64,000 nt of DNA from Endozoicomonas sp. G2_2 (GTDB taxonomy: Bacteria > Pseudomonadota > Gammaproteobacteria > Nevskiales > Salinisphaeraceae), in assembly GCF_017744135.1 (NCBI RefSeq), contig NZ_JAGHQU010000010.1:1-64000 (forward strand). Reading direction: 5' to 3'. Below are positions 47,947-56,196 of the stretch, piece by piece. Numbering within the stretch: the stretch's first letter is position 1; each line of letters starts with the position of its first letter. The position numbers were made by a program, and so were the translations under genes. The notes under the pieces are model-generated. The model was not told the origin of the DNA. It did not search any database and worked only from the letters and a program-made list of their open reading frames with translations.

Positions 47947-48485
47947 GACCGCGGCTCCTTGTCTTCGTTGTCGGCCGCGCGCTGTTCGGGCGAGCGCGGG
48001 TCTTCACTGCCGTCGTCGTATTCCTCATCGGCCTCGGCTTCGGCGTGGCGCGCGTCGGCACGCGCCTTGCGCTGCGCCTCGGTTTCGCTTTCGGCTTCCT
48101 GCGTTTCGAAGTCCGCGGCGAGCACGTCGTCCTCCTCGATGCTGCCGTAGGCCTCGTTGATGCGTACCACCAGCGCCAGGCCGAGCGCGGTCGTGGATAC
48201 GCCGACCACGATCGCGGTCAGAATCAGGACATGGGGCAGCGGGTGGGCGTAGAGCACGTCTTCACTGCCGGGCCCGTGCATGAGAATCGGCGCGGTCGAA
48301 CCCGCGATCTTGCCCATGCTGATGTAGAACACGAACACCGCGGTCTGGAACAGGTTCAGCCCGATCAGTTTCTTGACCAGGTTGTCGTGCGAGATGACGG
48401 TGTAGAAACCGATCATCATCAGCACGATCACGACCCAGTAGTTGAACAGGCCGAAGAAGTTGTCGGCAATCTCGGCCATGCTCAC
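47943..48485 (-). CDS. mrpC: Antiporter subunit C (MrpC/MnhC) with acidic tail
   Basis: 180 residues. Residues 15-115 are three NuoK-like helices (GFYTVISHDNLVKKLIGLNLFQTAV, DPLPHVLILTAIVVGV-type segment). Residues 120-180 are an extra, highly acidic cytoplasmic tail (Glu/Asp about 40%), absent from typical 110-residue MrpC. Start is the GTG at 48485 (GTGA overlap with mrpB) or the ATG at 48479. Confidence 0.92.
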   Translation of the reverse strand: MSMAEIADNFFGLFNYWVVIVLMMIGFYTVISHDNLVKKLIGLNLFQTAVFVFYISMGKIAGSTAPILMHGPGSEDVLYAHPLPHVLILTAIVVGVSTTALGLALVVRINEAYGSIEEDDVLAADFETQEAESETEAQRKARADARHAEAEADEEYDDGSEDPRSPEQRAADNEDKEPRS

Positions 48486-48919
48486 GTCTCGTGCTCGTTC
48501 GTGCGCCGGCCGCGACCCGCGAAGACGTAGAAGATCGAGGTGATCGTCGATACCACCGTCAGGCCAACGCCGAATTCGACCAGCAGCAGCCCGTAATGCT
48601 GACCGTGAATCGCATCATGGGCGAGGTAGTCGTAATCCAGGAAATTCCCGCCCTGGAGCATGGCGTACACGCCGGTGCCGGCGAACAGCAGCACACCGAG
48701 TGCGGCAGTGATGCGCAGCACGTCGGGCGACACCGCGCGTCGTGCCTCGGCCAGCCCGAAGATCAGGGCATAGAGAATGATGGCCGCAGCGAACACCACG
48801 CCGGCCTGGAAGCCGCCGCCCGGGCTGTAGTCGCCGTGGAACTGCACGTACAGGGCGAAGATGATGATCGGGGCGATCAACAGTTTGGTGATCACCCGAA
48901 GAACGGTATGTTCACGCAT
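48482..48919 (-). CDS. mrpB: Antiporter subunit B (MrpB/MnhB)
   Basis: 145 residues, four membrane helices, with the diagnostic HGDYSPGGGFQAGVVFA. ATG 48919 shares one base with the stop of the preceding gene (TGATG), so translation is coupled. Confidence 0.93.
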   Translation of the reverse strand: MREHTVLRVITKLLIAPIIIFALYVQFHGDYSPGGGFQAGVVFAAAIILYALIFGLAEARRAVSPDVLRITAALGVLLFAGTGVYAMLQGGNFLDYDYLAHDAIHGQHYGLLLVEFGVGLTVVSTITSIFYVFAGRGRRTNEHET

Positions 48920-49485
48920 CAGCGATCCGACTCCTTGTGCTTGTCGGGGCGGCGCCACGCCACGCCCAGCAGCATGAGCACACCGATGCCGGCCGTGAGG
49001 ATCACCGTCACCTCACCGAGCGTGTCGTAACCGCGGTAGCTGCCGAGCACGGCCGTCACCGTGTTCGGGACGTCGATCTCTTCATTCACGGTGGAGAGAT
49101 AGCGCTCGCGCAGCGGATGATCCTGCACCGGCGTGTTGCGATCGCCGAAATGCGGCATGTCGAGGCTGGCATAGAACAGGGCCGCGCCGGTAAGCACCGT
49201 CACGACGAGGCCGATGACCGTGCGCGAACGCGCGACCGGTTTCTCCCGTGCCCGGGTGAGGCCGAAGGTCGCCAGAAACAGCACCGTGGTCACGCCGGCG
49301 CCGACCGCGGCTTCGGTCAGCGCCACGTCGACAGCGTCCAGCAGCGTGAACAGGCTCGCCGACAGCAGGCTGTAGAGCCCGGTGAGCATGGCCACCGGAA
49401 ACAGGTTGCGCAGACGTGCGATTGCCAGCCCCGTAATGGCCATGAGGCTCAGCAGCACGATGTTGAGCACGATATCCGTGGTCAC
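48919..49485 (-). CDS. DUF4040/MbhE-like subunit equivalent to the C-terminal part of MrpA
   Basis: 188 residues, five to six membrane helices. ALTEAAVGAGVTTVLFLATFG is the DUF4040 signature found at the C-end of MrpA and in membrane-bound hydrogenase subunit MbhE/D. It is a free-standing protein here; no N-terminal antiporter half of MrpA is encoded next to it. ATG 49485. Confidence 0.88.
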   Translation of the reverse strand: MTTDIVLNIVLLSLMAITGLAIARLRNLFPVAMLTGLYSLLSASLFTLLDAVDVALTEAAVGAGVTTVLFLATFGLTRAREKPVARSRTVIGLVVTVLTGAALFYASLDMPHFGDRNTPVQDHPLRERYLSTVNEEIDVPNTVTAVLGSYRGYDTLGEVTVILTAGIGVLMLLGVAWRRPDKHKESDR

Positions 49486-49616
49486 GGGGCGATCCTTTCG
49501 ATATGGGGCCGCGGCACGGCGACCGGGTGGATCGCGCGGCGCCGGAACGGGTCTTTCATGCTACACGAGCGAGCGCTGCGCCGCGTCGCTGCATGGCGCA
49601 GGCGATATTGACGACT

Positions 49617-49637
49617 GCCCGTTGCCGCGCAACGGGC
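49617..49637. promoter_or_regulatory. Hairpin inside the antiporter operon
   Basis: Perfect 9-bp stem GCCCGTTGC/GCAACGGGC with a CGC loop in the 177-base gap between mrpG and the DUF4040 gene. No T-run on either strand, so a processing, stability or attenuation element is more likely than a terminator. Confidence 0.45.
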
Positions 49638-49662
49638 GCTGGGGTCACGCGCGGCGGCCACG

Positions 49663-49977
49663 CTAGCGCTCGTCGTGATCGATCTGCGGCGCGACGCCGT
49701 CGTGCAGGGCCGCGCGCGCCAGGGCATGGGTCGCGGTCGGGCTGGTGATCAGCAGGAACAGCATCACGAAGACCAGCTTGGCGGTGACCAGGCTCAGGCC
49801 CGCCTGCAGCATGAGCCCGCCGAGCATGAGAATCATGCCGGCGGTATCGGTAATGGAGGCGGCGTGCATGCGCGTGTAGAAATCGGGCATGCGCAGCATG
49901 CCGATGCCGCCGATCACGCTGAACAGCGCGCCGCCGAGCAACAGAATCCAGCTTGCGGTATCGATCAGTCCGTTCAT
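49663..49977 (-). CDS. mrpG: Antiporter subunit G (MrpG/MnhG)
   Basis: 104 residues, three helices. GGIGMLRMPDFYTRMHAASITDTAGM is the family signature. A charged tail ends in IDHDER. 30 bases after mrpF. Confidence 0.93.
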   Translation of the reverse strand: MNGLIDTASWILLLGGALFSVIGGIGMLRMPDFYTRMHAASITDTAGMILMLGGLMLQAGLSLVTAKLVFVMLFLLITSPTATHALARAALHDGVAPQIDHDER

Positions 49978-50007
49978 GCGGCCGCCCGATGCAGGTTCTG
50001 GGCCTCG

Positions 50008-50298
50008 TTACACATCGGGCTTCTCCTTGCTGGCTTCTTCCCAGCCGAGATCGCCGTACTGCATGAACTTCAAGACCGTCACCGTGCCGATGAAATTGAT
50101 CAGTGCGTAGATCAGGCCGAGATCCAGGAATTCCGGGCGGCCGTTCAGAAACCCCAGCACGGCCACGAAGAGCACGGTCTTCGTACCGAACAGATTGATG
50201 GCCAGAATCCGGTCGTAAACCGTCGGCCCGAGCAGGGCCCGGATGAGAATCAGCAGCATGGTCACGACGACCGCGGCGATGGCAACGACGAACATCAT
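50008..50298 (-). CDS. mrpF: Antiporter subunit F (MrpF/MnhF)
   Basis: 96 residues, three helices: LLGPTVYDRILAINLFGTK and FLDLGLIYALINFIGTV. The start overlaps the mrpE stop as ATGA. Confidence 0.93.
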   Translation of the reverse strand: MMFVVAIAAVVVTMLLILIRALLGPTVYDRILAINLFGTKTVLFVAVLGFLNGRPEFLDLGLIYALINFIGTVTVLKFMQYGDLGWEEASKEKPDV

Positions 50299-50792
50299 GT
50301 GTCGCCCGCCGCGTCACGACGCTGGCCCTCGAGTGCGCGTACGCGCCGGTCCATATCGCCACCGTCCATGTCCTGCGCATTCGCGCGGGTTATGGCGTGC
50401 ACTTCGGCCTCGCCATTGCGCAGCGCGACCGTGACCGTGCCCGGCGTGAGGGTGATCGAGTTGGCAAAGATCGCCTGTCCGAGCTCGCTGGACTGGCGGG
50501 CCCGCAGGCGCACCATCGTGGGTGAAATATGTCGGCCCGGACGCACGATGCGCTTGGCGACATCCCAGTTCGAGCGTGCGATCTCGGTACCCAGCCAGGC
50601 GGCGTAGCCGGGCAGGCGCGGCAACAGATGCAGCGGCACGCTTTCGTTGTCGACGATGCCCATGCGATGACAGACATAGGCGCAGAACAGACACGATGCT
50701 GCGCCCAGGCCAAGAACCATGGGCGTGTAGTGACCCGACAAGAGCAGCCACAGCACGGCGGCGCCGACGATCAGCCCGAGCAGATAACGCAC
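50295..50792 (-). CDS. mrpE: Antiporter subunit E (MrpE/MnhE)
   Basis: 165 residues. Two N-terminal helices (YLLGLIVGAAVLWLLLSG, LGLGAASCLFCAYVCHRMG), then a cytoplasmic domain with ANSITLTPGTVTVAL and MDRRVRALEG. GTG 50792 with GGGGA upstream is the best start; the frame is open further upstream but that sequence does not look coding. First gene of the E-F-G-(A')-B-C-D-D-small-D operon. Confidence 0.9.
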   Translation of the reverse strand: MRYLLGLIVGAAVLWLLLSGHYTPMVLGLGAASCLFCAYVCHRMGIVDNESVPLHLLPRLPGYAAWLGTEIARSNWDVAKRIVRPGRHISPTMVRLRARQSSELGQAIFANSITLTPGTVTVALRNGEAEVHAITRANAQDMDGGDMDRRVRALEGQRRDAAGDT

Positions 50793-50845
50793 ATGGTCCC
50801 CGATGAGTGAAGTTAGTCGAAGGCTACAAAGCGCACCGGGGTGCG

Positions 50846-51580
50846 TCAATTCGCCGAGCGCTCGGCGCGCGCGGCCAGCTTCTTGCGCCGGCGATGGGCG
50901 AAGAACGCGATGATGGCGCTGGCAACGAGCAGACCGCCGGAGATGAGCAACTGCTTGGTGTCGATGAGTTGCTCGGGCGAGAACTCCTGCTGCGAGAGCA
51001 GATCCGGCAGATTCACCGTGGCGCCGAAACTCACGAACGTGATCATGGGCGGCAGCATGCCGATGATGCTGGCGAAGAAGTACGGCACCCACGGCACGCG
51101 CAACAGCCCGCAGGCGTAATTGACCAGGTCGAATGGCAGGAAGGAGGCGCGCAGCACGACCGTCGTGGGAAAGGCCTGTTCCACGAGCAGACGCCGGAAG
51201 GCGGCGATTCGCGGGTTGCGGTCCTCCGCCTGGCCGCCGTCGTCACGCCGGAAGAAGCGCGCCAGCGCATAGGCGATATTGGCCGACAGATTTTCGCCGA
51301 TCAGGGCGTATATCAGCCCCGGACCAAAGCCGAACAGGCTGCCGGCTGCGATGGTCAGCCACATCGCCGGGAAGAAGGTCAGCGAGCGCAGGCCGTAGAT
51401 GATGATGTAGATCAGCGGCGCAATGGGGTTGTCGACCACGTAGTCGTAGACGATGCGCATGATCTCGCGGATCGACAGCCCCTGGACATAGATCCAGATC
51501 AGCGCCGCGGCCAGCAGCAGACCCCATATTGCGGCGGCGATCAGCCGCGACAGACGGCGTGTGGATGAGGCGTCGCTCAT
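50846..51580 (-). CDS. TVP38/TMEM64 (DedA-like) membrane protein
   Basis: 244 residues, about five helices plus re-entrant segments. SLTFFPAMWLTIAAGSLFGFGPGLIYALIGE and the LRASFLPFDLVNYACGLLRVPW half carry the SNARE-associated/VTT domain, proposed to move lipids across membranes. ATG 51580 overlaps the regulator-methyltransferase stop as ATGA, so both are on one message. The upper part of a C-terminal Arg/Lys tail faces the cytoplasm. Confidence 0.88.
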   Translation of the reverse strand: MSDASSTRRLSRLIAAAIWGLLLAAALIWIYVQGLSIREIMRIVYDYVVDNPIAPLIYIIIYGLRSLTFFPAMWLTIAAGSLFGFGPGLIYALIGENLSANIAYALARFFRRDDGGQAEDRNPRIAAFRRLLVEQAFPTTVVLRASFLPFDLVNYACGLLRVPWVPYFFASIIGMLPPMITFVSFGATVNLPDLLSQQEFSPEQLIDTKQLLISGGLLVASAIIAFFAHRRRKKLAARAERSAN

Positions 51581-52509
51581 GGTTTGCCCGCACTGGCGGT
51601 GATGAGACGGAAATAGGGCGGCTGCGGTTCGCGGGCCCGCTCGGCGCAATCGATCACCTCGAGCCCGGCCTGCGCGAGCCATCCCCGCAGTTCGTCGACC
51701 TCGAAGCCGAGATTGACGTGATCGTAGGCGGCAACGGTCGACTCGTGCTCGTGCCGGCCGATGGTCGCCAGGGTCAGGCGGCCGTCAGGGCGCAGCACGC
51801 GCGCGGCTTCGCGCAGGGCGGTCAACGGCGTGTCGCTGTAGCTGAGGGCGTGCAGCAGGAATACCTGATCGAAGCTCGCGTTCTCGAAGGGCAGCGCGTG
51901 CATGTCGCCGATCTCGAATACGACATTGTGTTCGTCGGCCAGCCGGCGTGTGGCCGCCTCGATCACGGCCGCGCTGCGATCGAGACAGGTCACACGCCGC
52001 GCTCGGCGGCAGAGCAGTTCAGCGAGTACGCCGTCGCCCGAGGCGATATCGAGCACGTCGCCGAGATCGAGCAGCTCGATCAGGGCCCGGCTCATGGCTT
52101 CCCAGGTGCGGCCCGGCGAATACTGGCGTTCCATGCTGCCGGCAACCGATTCCACCCAGCTGCTGCGCGCGGCGCGCTGGCGAACGATGGCCGCGGCATG
52201 TTCGCGGTCGCGATGGACGACGGCATCGTCGAGTGTATCGAGCAGGGCGCCCCATAGCGGGCGTACGTCGTGATGCCAGCGTTTGACGTCGACGCTGTAA
52301 AAACGCGCGTTCGCGACCGCCCGATCCTGTACCAGCTCGGCCTCGCGCAGCCGCCCGAGATGACTGGACACCCGACTCTGCGTGAGCTGCGTGACGGTGG
52401 TGAGTTCAGCCACCGTCATCGGCTGATCGATAAGCAGGAGCAGCAGGCGCAGGCGCGTGGGCTCGGCCAGCAGGCGCAGAAGCTGTGTGCTGTCAGCAAG
52501 ATCGAGCAT
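51577..52509 (-). CDS. ArsR-family regulator fused to a SAM-dependent methyltransferase
   Basis: 310 residues. Residues 5-90 are a winged helix (LLRLLAEPTRLRLLLLLI, LTQSRVSSHLGRLREAELV). Residues 135-305 are a class I methyltransferase (VLDIASGDGVLAELL, MHALPFENASFDQVFLLHALSY). No Cys-based metal site (ELCVCD type) is present, so it probably senses SAM or a SAM-related ligand. Similar fusions lie near metK or ahcY in other bacteria; here the partner is a TVP38 protein. The terminator-like element at 52775 belongs to the phasin gene upstream. Confidence 0.88.
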   Translation of the reverse strand: MLDLADSTQLLRLLAEPTRLRLLLLLIDQPMTVAELTTVTQLTQSRVSSHLGRLREAELVQDRAVANARFYSVDVKRWHHDVRPLWGALLDTLDDAVVHRDREHAAAIVRQRAARSSWVESVAGSMERQYSPGRTWEAMSRALIELLDLGDVLDIASGDGVLAELLCRRARRVTCLDRSAAVIEAATRRLADEHNVVFEIGDMHALPFENASFDQVFLLHALSYSDTPLTALREAARVLRPDGRLTLATIGRHEHESTVAAYDHVNLGFEVDELRGWLAQAGLEVIDCAERAREPQPPYFRLITASAGKP

Positions 52510-52774
52510 GCAGGTGAACCGGAATCAAGGAAGGAATAACCGTCGAGCGCAGCGTAGCCTACCCGATCTGGGCGGTGGAGATACGCTAGCGGGCACCAAC
52601 GCGCCTGTCGGCCATACTCTCGTTCGCGGGTTTCGACGTGCGCGTGGCTTGGATCGCGGGTACGGTGCCATCTCACGCTCGGGCGATGGCGCGTCTGGCA
52701 GACCGCAACGTTGCGCTGGCCGGGCGTGAAGGCCGGCGTTGGGCGAGTCGCGGCGCGGTCTGTCGCTCGGCCCA

Positions 52775-52803
52775 TGAAAAAGGCCGCCCCAACGGAGCGG
52801 CCT
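52775..52803 (-). terminator. Terminator of the phasin-like gene
   Basis: Read on the minus strand, AGGCCGC pairs with GCGGCCT across nine bases and is followed by five T, 23 bases after the phasin-like stop codon. Confidence 0.8.
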
Positions 52804-52825
52804 GTCCAACGTTGGTGTACCCGCC

Positions 52826-53746
52826 TCAGGTGTTCGTCGAGTTGCTGCCGCTCGTGCCGTCGCTGCCGCCGGACGTGTTCGAGCTGCCGCTGGCCGGGCT
52901 GCTGCCGGAACTCGAACCGGTGTTCGACGTGCTGCTGGGGCTCTTGCGCGTACTCGGACTTTTACGCGTGCTCGTGCTGCGTTTGCGCGTGGTCGAGGCC
53001 TTGCGGGTGCCGCTTTTTGCGGTGCCGCCCGTACTGCTGGACTTGCTCGTGCTGCGCTTGCGGGTCGTCGACCCCGTGCTGGCAGACGCGCTGCGCTTTG
53101 CGGTACCGCTCTTCGTGGAGCCGCCGCTCTTGGTGGCGGTACTGGTGCCTTTGCGGGCGGTGCTCTTGCGGGTCGTCGTCGACTTGCCCGTTGCCTTGGT
53201 CGCTGCGGTTTCCGCCGCGGCCTGACCGGCGGATGCGGCCGCACTCGCTTCGCTCTTCGCCTTGGACTTGGCCGCGCTGGCGTTCTGGTTGACCTTGCGC
53301 TTGGCCTGGGTCTTGCGCGTCTTGGTCGTCTTTTTGGCCTGCGTCTTCACCGTCTTCGCTTCGGCCTTGGTCTGGACCGCGGCATCCTTGGCCACTGCTT
53401 CGCTGCCCTCGAGATTCCGGCGGATCTCTTCATTGATGCGGCTGCGGGTGCTGTCGAGGATCGCCATGCTCTCGCGCGCGTTCGACATGATGCGGTCGAT
53501 GGTGTCCTGGATCAGCTGCAGCTGAGCCACGGCCAGTTCTCGCGGTGCGCCGCCCTTGCGCAATGTCTTGAGGCTGGAGATCGCCTGCTCGTAATGCGTC
53601 TTGATGGCGGCGAGCTCGTGCTCGGCGAGCTGCTCGATGCCGTCGTACACGGCCCGGTTGGCGGATGTGAATGCGCCGGTGTAGTTCTTGCGCAGCTTTT
53701 CGACGTCCTTGCGCAGTTTCGTAATGCGATTGTCGGATTTCGCCAT
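52826..53746 (-). CDS. Phasin-like protein with histone H1/AlgP-like tail
   Basis: 306 residues. Residues 1-110 are helical and phasin-like (ANRAVYDGIEQLAEHELAAIKTHYEQAISSL), the type that coats polyhydroxyalkanoate granules. Residues 115-215 are Lys/Ala-rich like histone H1 or AlgP, and 215-306 are Ser/Thr/Arg/Gly repeats (TRKRSTS, STRKSPS). The tail could bind DNA and link granules to the nucleoid, as PhaF does in Pseudomonas; this role is inferred. No PHA synthase gene is in the window. The tail contains short direct DNA repeats prone to slippage. Confidence 0.8.
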   Translation of the reverse strand: MAKSDNRITKLRKDVEKLRKNYTGAFTSANRAVYDGIEQLAEHELAAIKTHYEQAISSLKTLRKGGAPRELAVAQLQLIQDTIDRIMSNARESMAILDSTRSRINEEIRRNLEGSEAVAKDAAVQTKAEAKTVKTQAKKTTKTRKTQAKRKVNQNASAAKSKAKSEASAAASAGQAAAETAATKATGKSTTTRKSTARKGTSTATKSGGSTKSGTAKRSASASTGSTTRKRSTSKSSSTGGTAKSGTRKASTTRKRSTSTRKSPSTRKSPSSTSNTGSSSGSSPASGSSNTSGGSDGTSGSNSTNT

Positions 53747-53984
53747 GACCTGAAGTCTGCCTTGCCGGAGATGGAAAAATGTAGATAAGCACGCGTCGCC
53801 TGGCCTGTCAAAACGGCATACGACGCCATCAGAACGTCATGAAACGCCGGTATGGGAGGCGGCAGGGCGCGCGCGGTCATCGATTGTGGCGATCGGGACA
53901 GTACGCTACCGTATCGGCCCGAGTTCAAGGGCGTAGCCGCCAATGCGACTATGCGAACGTTCATCATCAATGGAGTCAGCATCC

Positions 53985-56135
53985 ATGCTTTATGAGGGAT
54001 CAAAACTGTCGGTCGAAGTCACCGACGGGATCGCCGTGCTGTGTTTCGATGCACGCGAAGCGTCGGTCAACAAGTTCGACCAGGCCACCATCGACGATCT
54101 CAACCAGGCCGCGCAGGCGCTGGCCCATGCCGATGACGTCAAGGGCCTGCTGGTGAAATCGGCCAAGCCGGCATTCATCGTCGGCGCCGACATCATGGAG
54201 TTCGGCGAGCGCTTCAAGGCCTCCGAAGACGAGATGCGTGAGTGGATGGCGGACGCCAACCGCATGTTCTCGACCATCGAGGACCTGAATTTCCCGAGCG
54301 TGACCGCGATCAACGGCATGGCGCTCGGCGGCGGCCTGGAAATGTGTCTGTCTACCGACTATCGCGTGATGGGCGAGAAGGCGCAGATCGGCTTTCCGGA
54401 AACCAAGCTCGGTATCTATCCCGGCTTCGGCGGCACGGTACGCACGCCGCGCCTGATAGGTGCCGACAACGCCATCGAATGGATTGCGGACGGCAACCCG
54501 CGGCGCGCCGACAAGGCGTTCAAGGCCGGCATGGTCGACGCGGTTGTCGCCGAGGACGAACTCGAAGCCGCTGCCCGCGATCTGCTGAAACGCGCCATCG
54601 CCGGTGAGTTCGACTGGCAGGCCCGCAAGGCCGAGAAGAAGGCGCCGCTCAAGCTCAACAAGACCGAAGCGGCGATGACCTTCCAGACGTCCAAGGGTTT
54701 CGTGCTCGGTCAGACCAAGGGCATGTATCCCGCGCCGATCGAGGCGATCGATCGCATGGCCAAGGCAGCCGGCATGGACCGCGATGCGGCCATCAAGGAA
54801 GAAACCGAAGGCTTCATCAAGCTGGCCAAGACCACCGAGGCCGCGGCCCTGATCCAGCTGTTCCTCAACGATCAGCTGATCAAGAAGAAGGGCAAGAAGT
54901 ACGGCAAGATCGCACATACCATCGAGCAGGCGGCGGTGCTCGGCGCCGGCATCATGGGTGGTGGTATCGCCTACCAGTCCGCCTACAAGGGCGTGCCGAT
55001 CCTGATGAAGGACATCAAGGAAGAGGCCATCGACCAGGGTCTGGAGGAGGCCGCCAAGCATTTCTCCAAGGGCGTCGAGCGCGGCAAGATGGATACCGCG
55101 AAGATGGCCGAAGGGATGTCGCGCATTCGTCCCACGCTCACCTACGGCGATTTCGGCAACGTCGACGCGGTGATCGAAGCTGTCGTCGAGAACCCCAAGA
55201 TCAAGAAATCGGTTCTGGCCGAGACGGAAGAAAAAGTCTCGGATAAAACGATAGTTGCGTCGAATACTTCGAGTATTTCCATCGACTCGCTGGCCGCTGA
55301 CCTGAAGCGCCCCGAGAACTTTCTCGGTATGCACTTTTTCAACCCCGTGCACAAGATGCCGCTGGTCGAGGTCATCAAGGGCGAGAAGAGCTCGGAAGAG
55401 GCCATCGCCACGATCGTCGACTATGCCCATCGGCTCGGCAAGACGCCGATCGTGGTCAACGACTGCCCCGGTTTTCTGGTCAACCGGATCCTGTTCCCGT
55501 ATTTCTTCGGCTTCCAGCAGCTGATTACCGACGGCGCGGACTTCGCCAAGATCGACAAGGTGATGGAGAAGTTCGGCTGGCCGATGGGCCCAGCCTATCT
55601 ATCGGACGTGGTCGGTATGGACACCTCGCAGCACGTCGAGGAAGTGCTCGCCGAAGGCTATCCGGACCGCATGGCGCAGGACGGCACCTCGTCGCTGGAC
55701 GTGATGGTGGAGAACGGCCGCCTCGGTCAGAAAAGTGGCTCGGGCTACTACAAGTACGAGAAGGACAAGAAGGGCCGCCCGAAGAAGACTCAAGACGACA
55801 AGGCCTACGAGCTGGTCGCCTCCGTCCAGAAGGACGGCCAGAAAGACATCGAGGCGGACGAGATCATCGACCGCATGATGATCCCGATGATTATCGAGGC
55901 CGCCCGCGCGCTCGAGGAAGGCATTGCCGAAACCCCGAACGAGGTGGATATGGGCCTGATCATGGGGCTCGGCTTTCCGCCGTTCCGTGGCGGCGCGCTC
56001 AAGTACGCCGACGCGCAGGGCCTGGCCACGGTCTGCGACAAGGCCGACCAGTACAGCCACCTCGGCAAGCTCTACGAGCCTACCGAGCGCATGCGTGAAA
56101 TGGCGGCCAACGGCGAAACTTACTACGGCCAGTAG
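53985..56135 (+). CDS. fadB: Fatty acid oxidation complex subunit alpha
   Basis: 716 residues, colinear with E. coli FadB (MLYEG start). Enoyl-CoA hydratase/isomerase part 1-190 (NGMALGGGLEMCLSTDYR, PETKLGIYPGFGGTVR with catalytic glutamates); 3-hydroxyacyl-CoA dehydrogenase part from about 315 (AVLGAGIMGGGIAYQ for NAD; ASNTSSISI; MHFFNPVHKMPLVEV with the catalytic His). ATG 53985 has GGAG nine bases upstream. Forms a heterotetramer with FadA. Confidence 0.96.
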   Translation: MLYEGSKLSVEVTDGIAVLCFDAREASVNKFDQATIDDLNQAAQALAHADDVKGLLVKSAKPAFIVGADIMEFGERFKASEDEMREWMADANRMFSTIEDLNFPSVTAINGMALGGGLEMCLSTDYRVMGEKAQIGFPETKLGIYPGFGGTVRTPRLIGADNAIEWIADGNPRRADKAFKAGMVDAVVAEDELEAAARDLLKRAIAGEFDWQARKAEKKAPLKLNKTEAAMTFQTSKGFVLGQTKGMYPAPIEAIDRMAKAAGMDRDAAIKEETEGFIKLAKTTEAAALIQLFLNDQLIKKKGKKYGKIAHTIEQAAVLGAGIMGGGIAYQSAYKGVPILMKDIKEEAIDQGLEEAAKHFSKGVERGKMDTAKMAEGMSRIRPTLTYGDFGNVDAVIEAVVENPKIKKSVLAETEEKVSDKTIVASNTSSISIDSLAADLKRPENFLGMHFFNPVHKMPLVEVIKGEKSSEEAIATIVDYAHRLGKTPIVVNDCPGFLVNRILFPYFFGFQQLITDGADFAKIDKVMEKFGWPMGPAYLSDVVGMDTSQHVEEVLAEGYPDRMAQDGTSSLDVMVENGRLGQKSGSGYYKYEKDKKGRPKKTQDDKAYELVASVQKDGQKDIEADEIIDRMMIPMIIEAARALEEGIAETPNEVDMGLIMGLGFPPFRGGALKYADAQGLATVCDKADQYSHLGKLYEPTERMREMAANGETYYGQ

Positions 56136-56196
56136 GGCGCGCGCCTCACGGATTGCTTAAGAACATCATGCAAGCCATTGATATGGAAAACTCGTC

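Noticed and set aside
52638-53225. 195-codon plus-strand Leu/Val/Pro-rich frame opposite the phasin gene
   Set aside because: It is the antisense of the Lys/Ser/Thr repeat tail; hydrophobic runs arise from complement codons.
53940-53984. Fatty-acid regulator site before fadB (GAACGTTC in GCGAACGTTCAT)
   Set aside because: Only an 8-bp palindrome, too short and not matching the FadR or PsrA consensus well enough to call.
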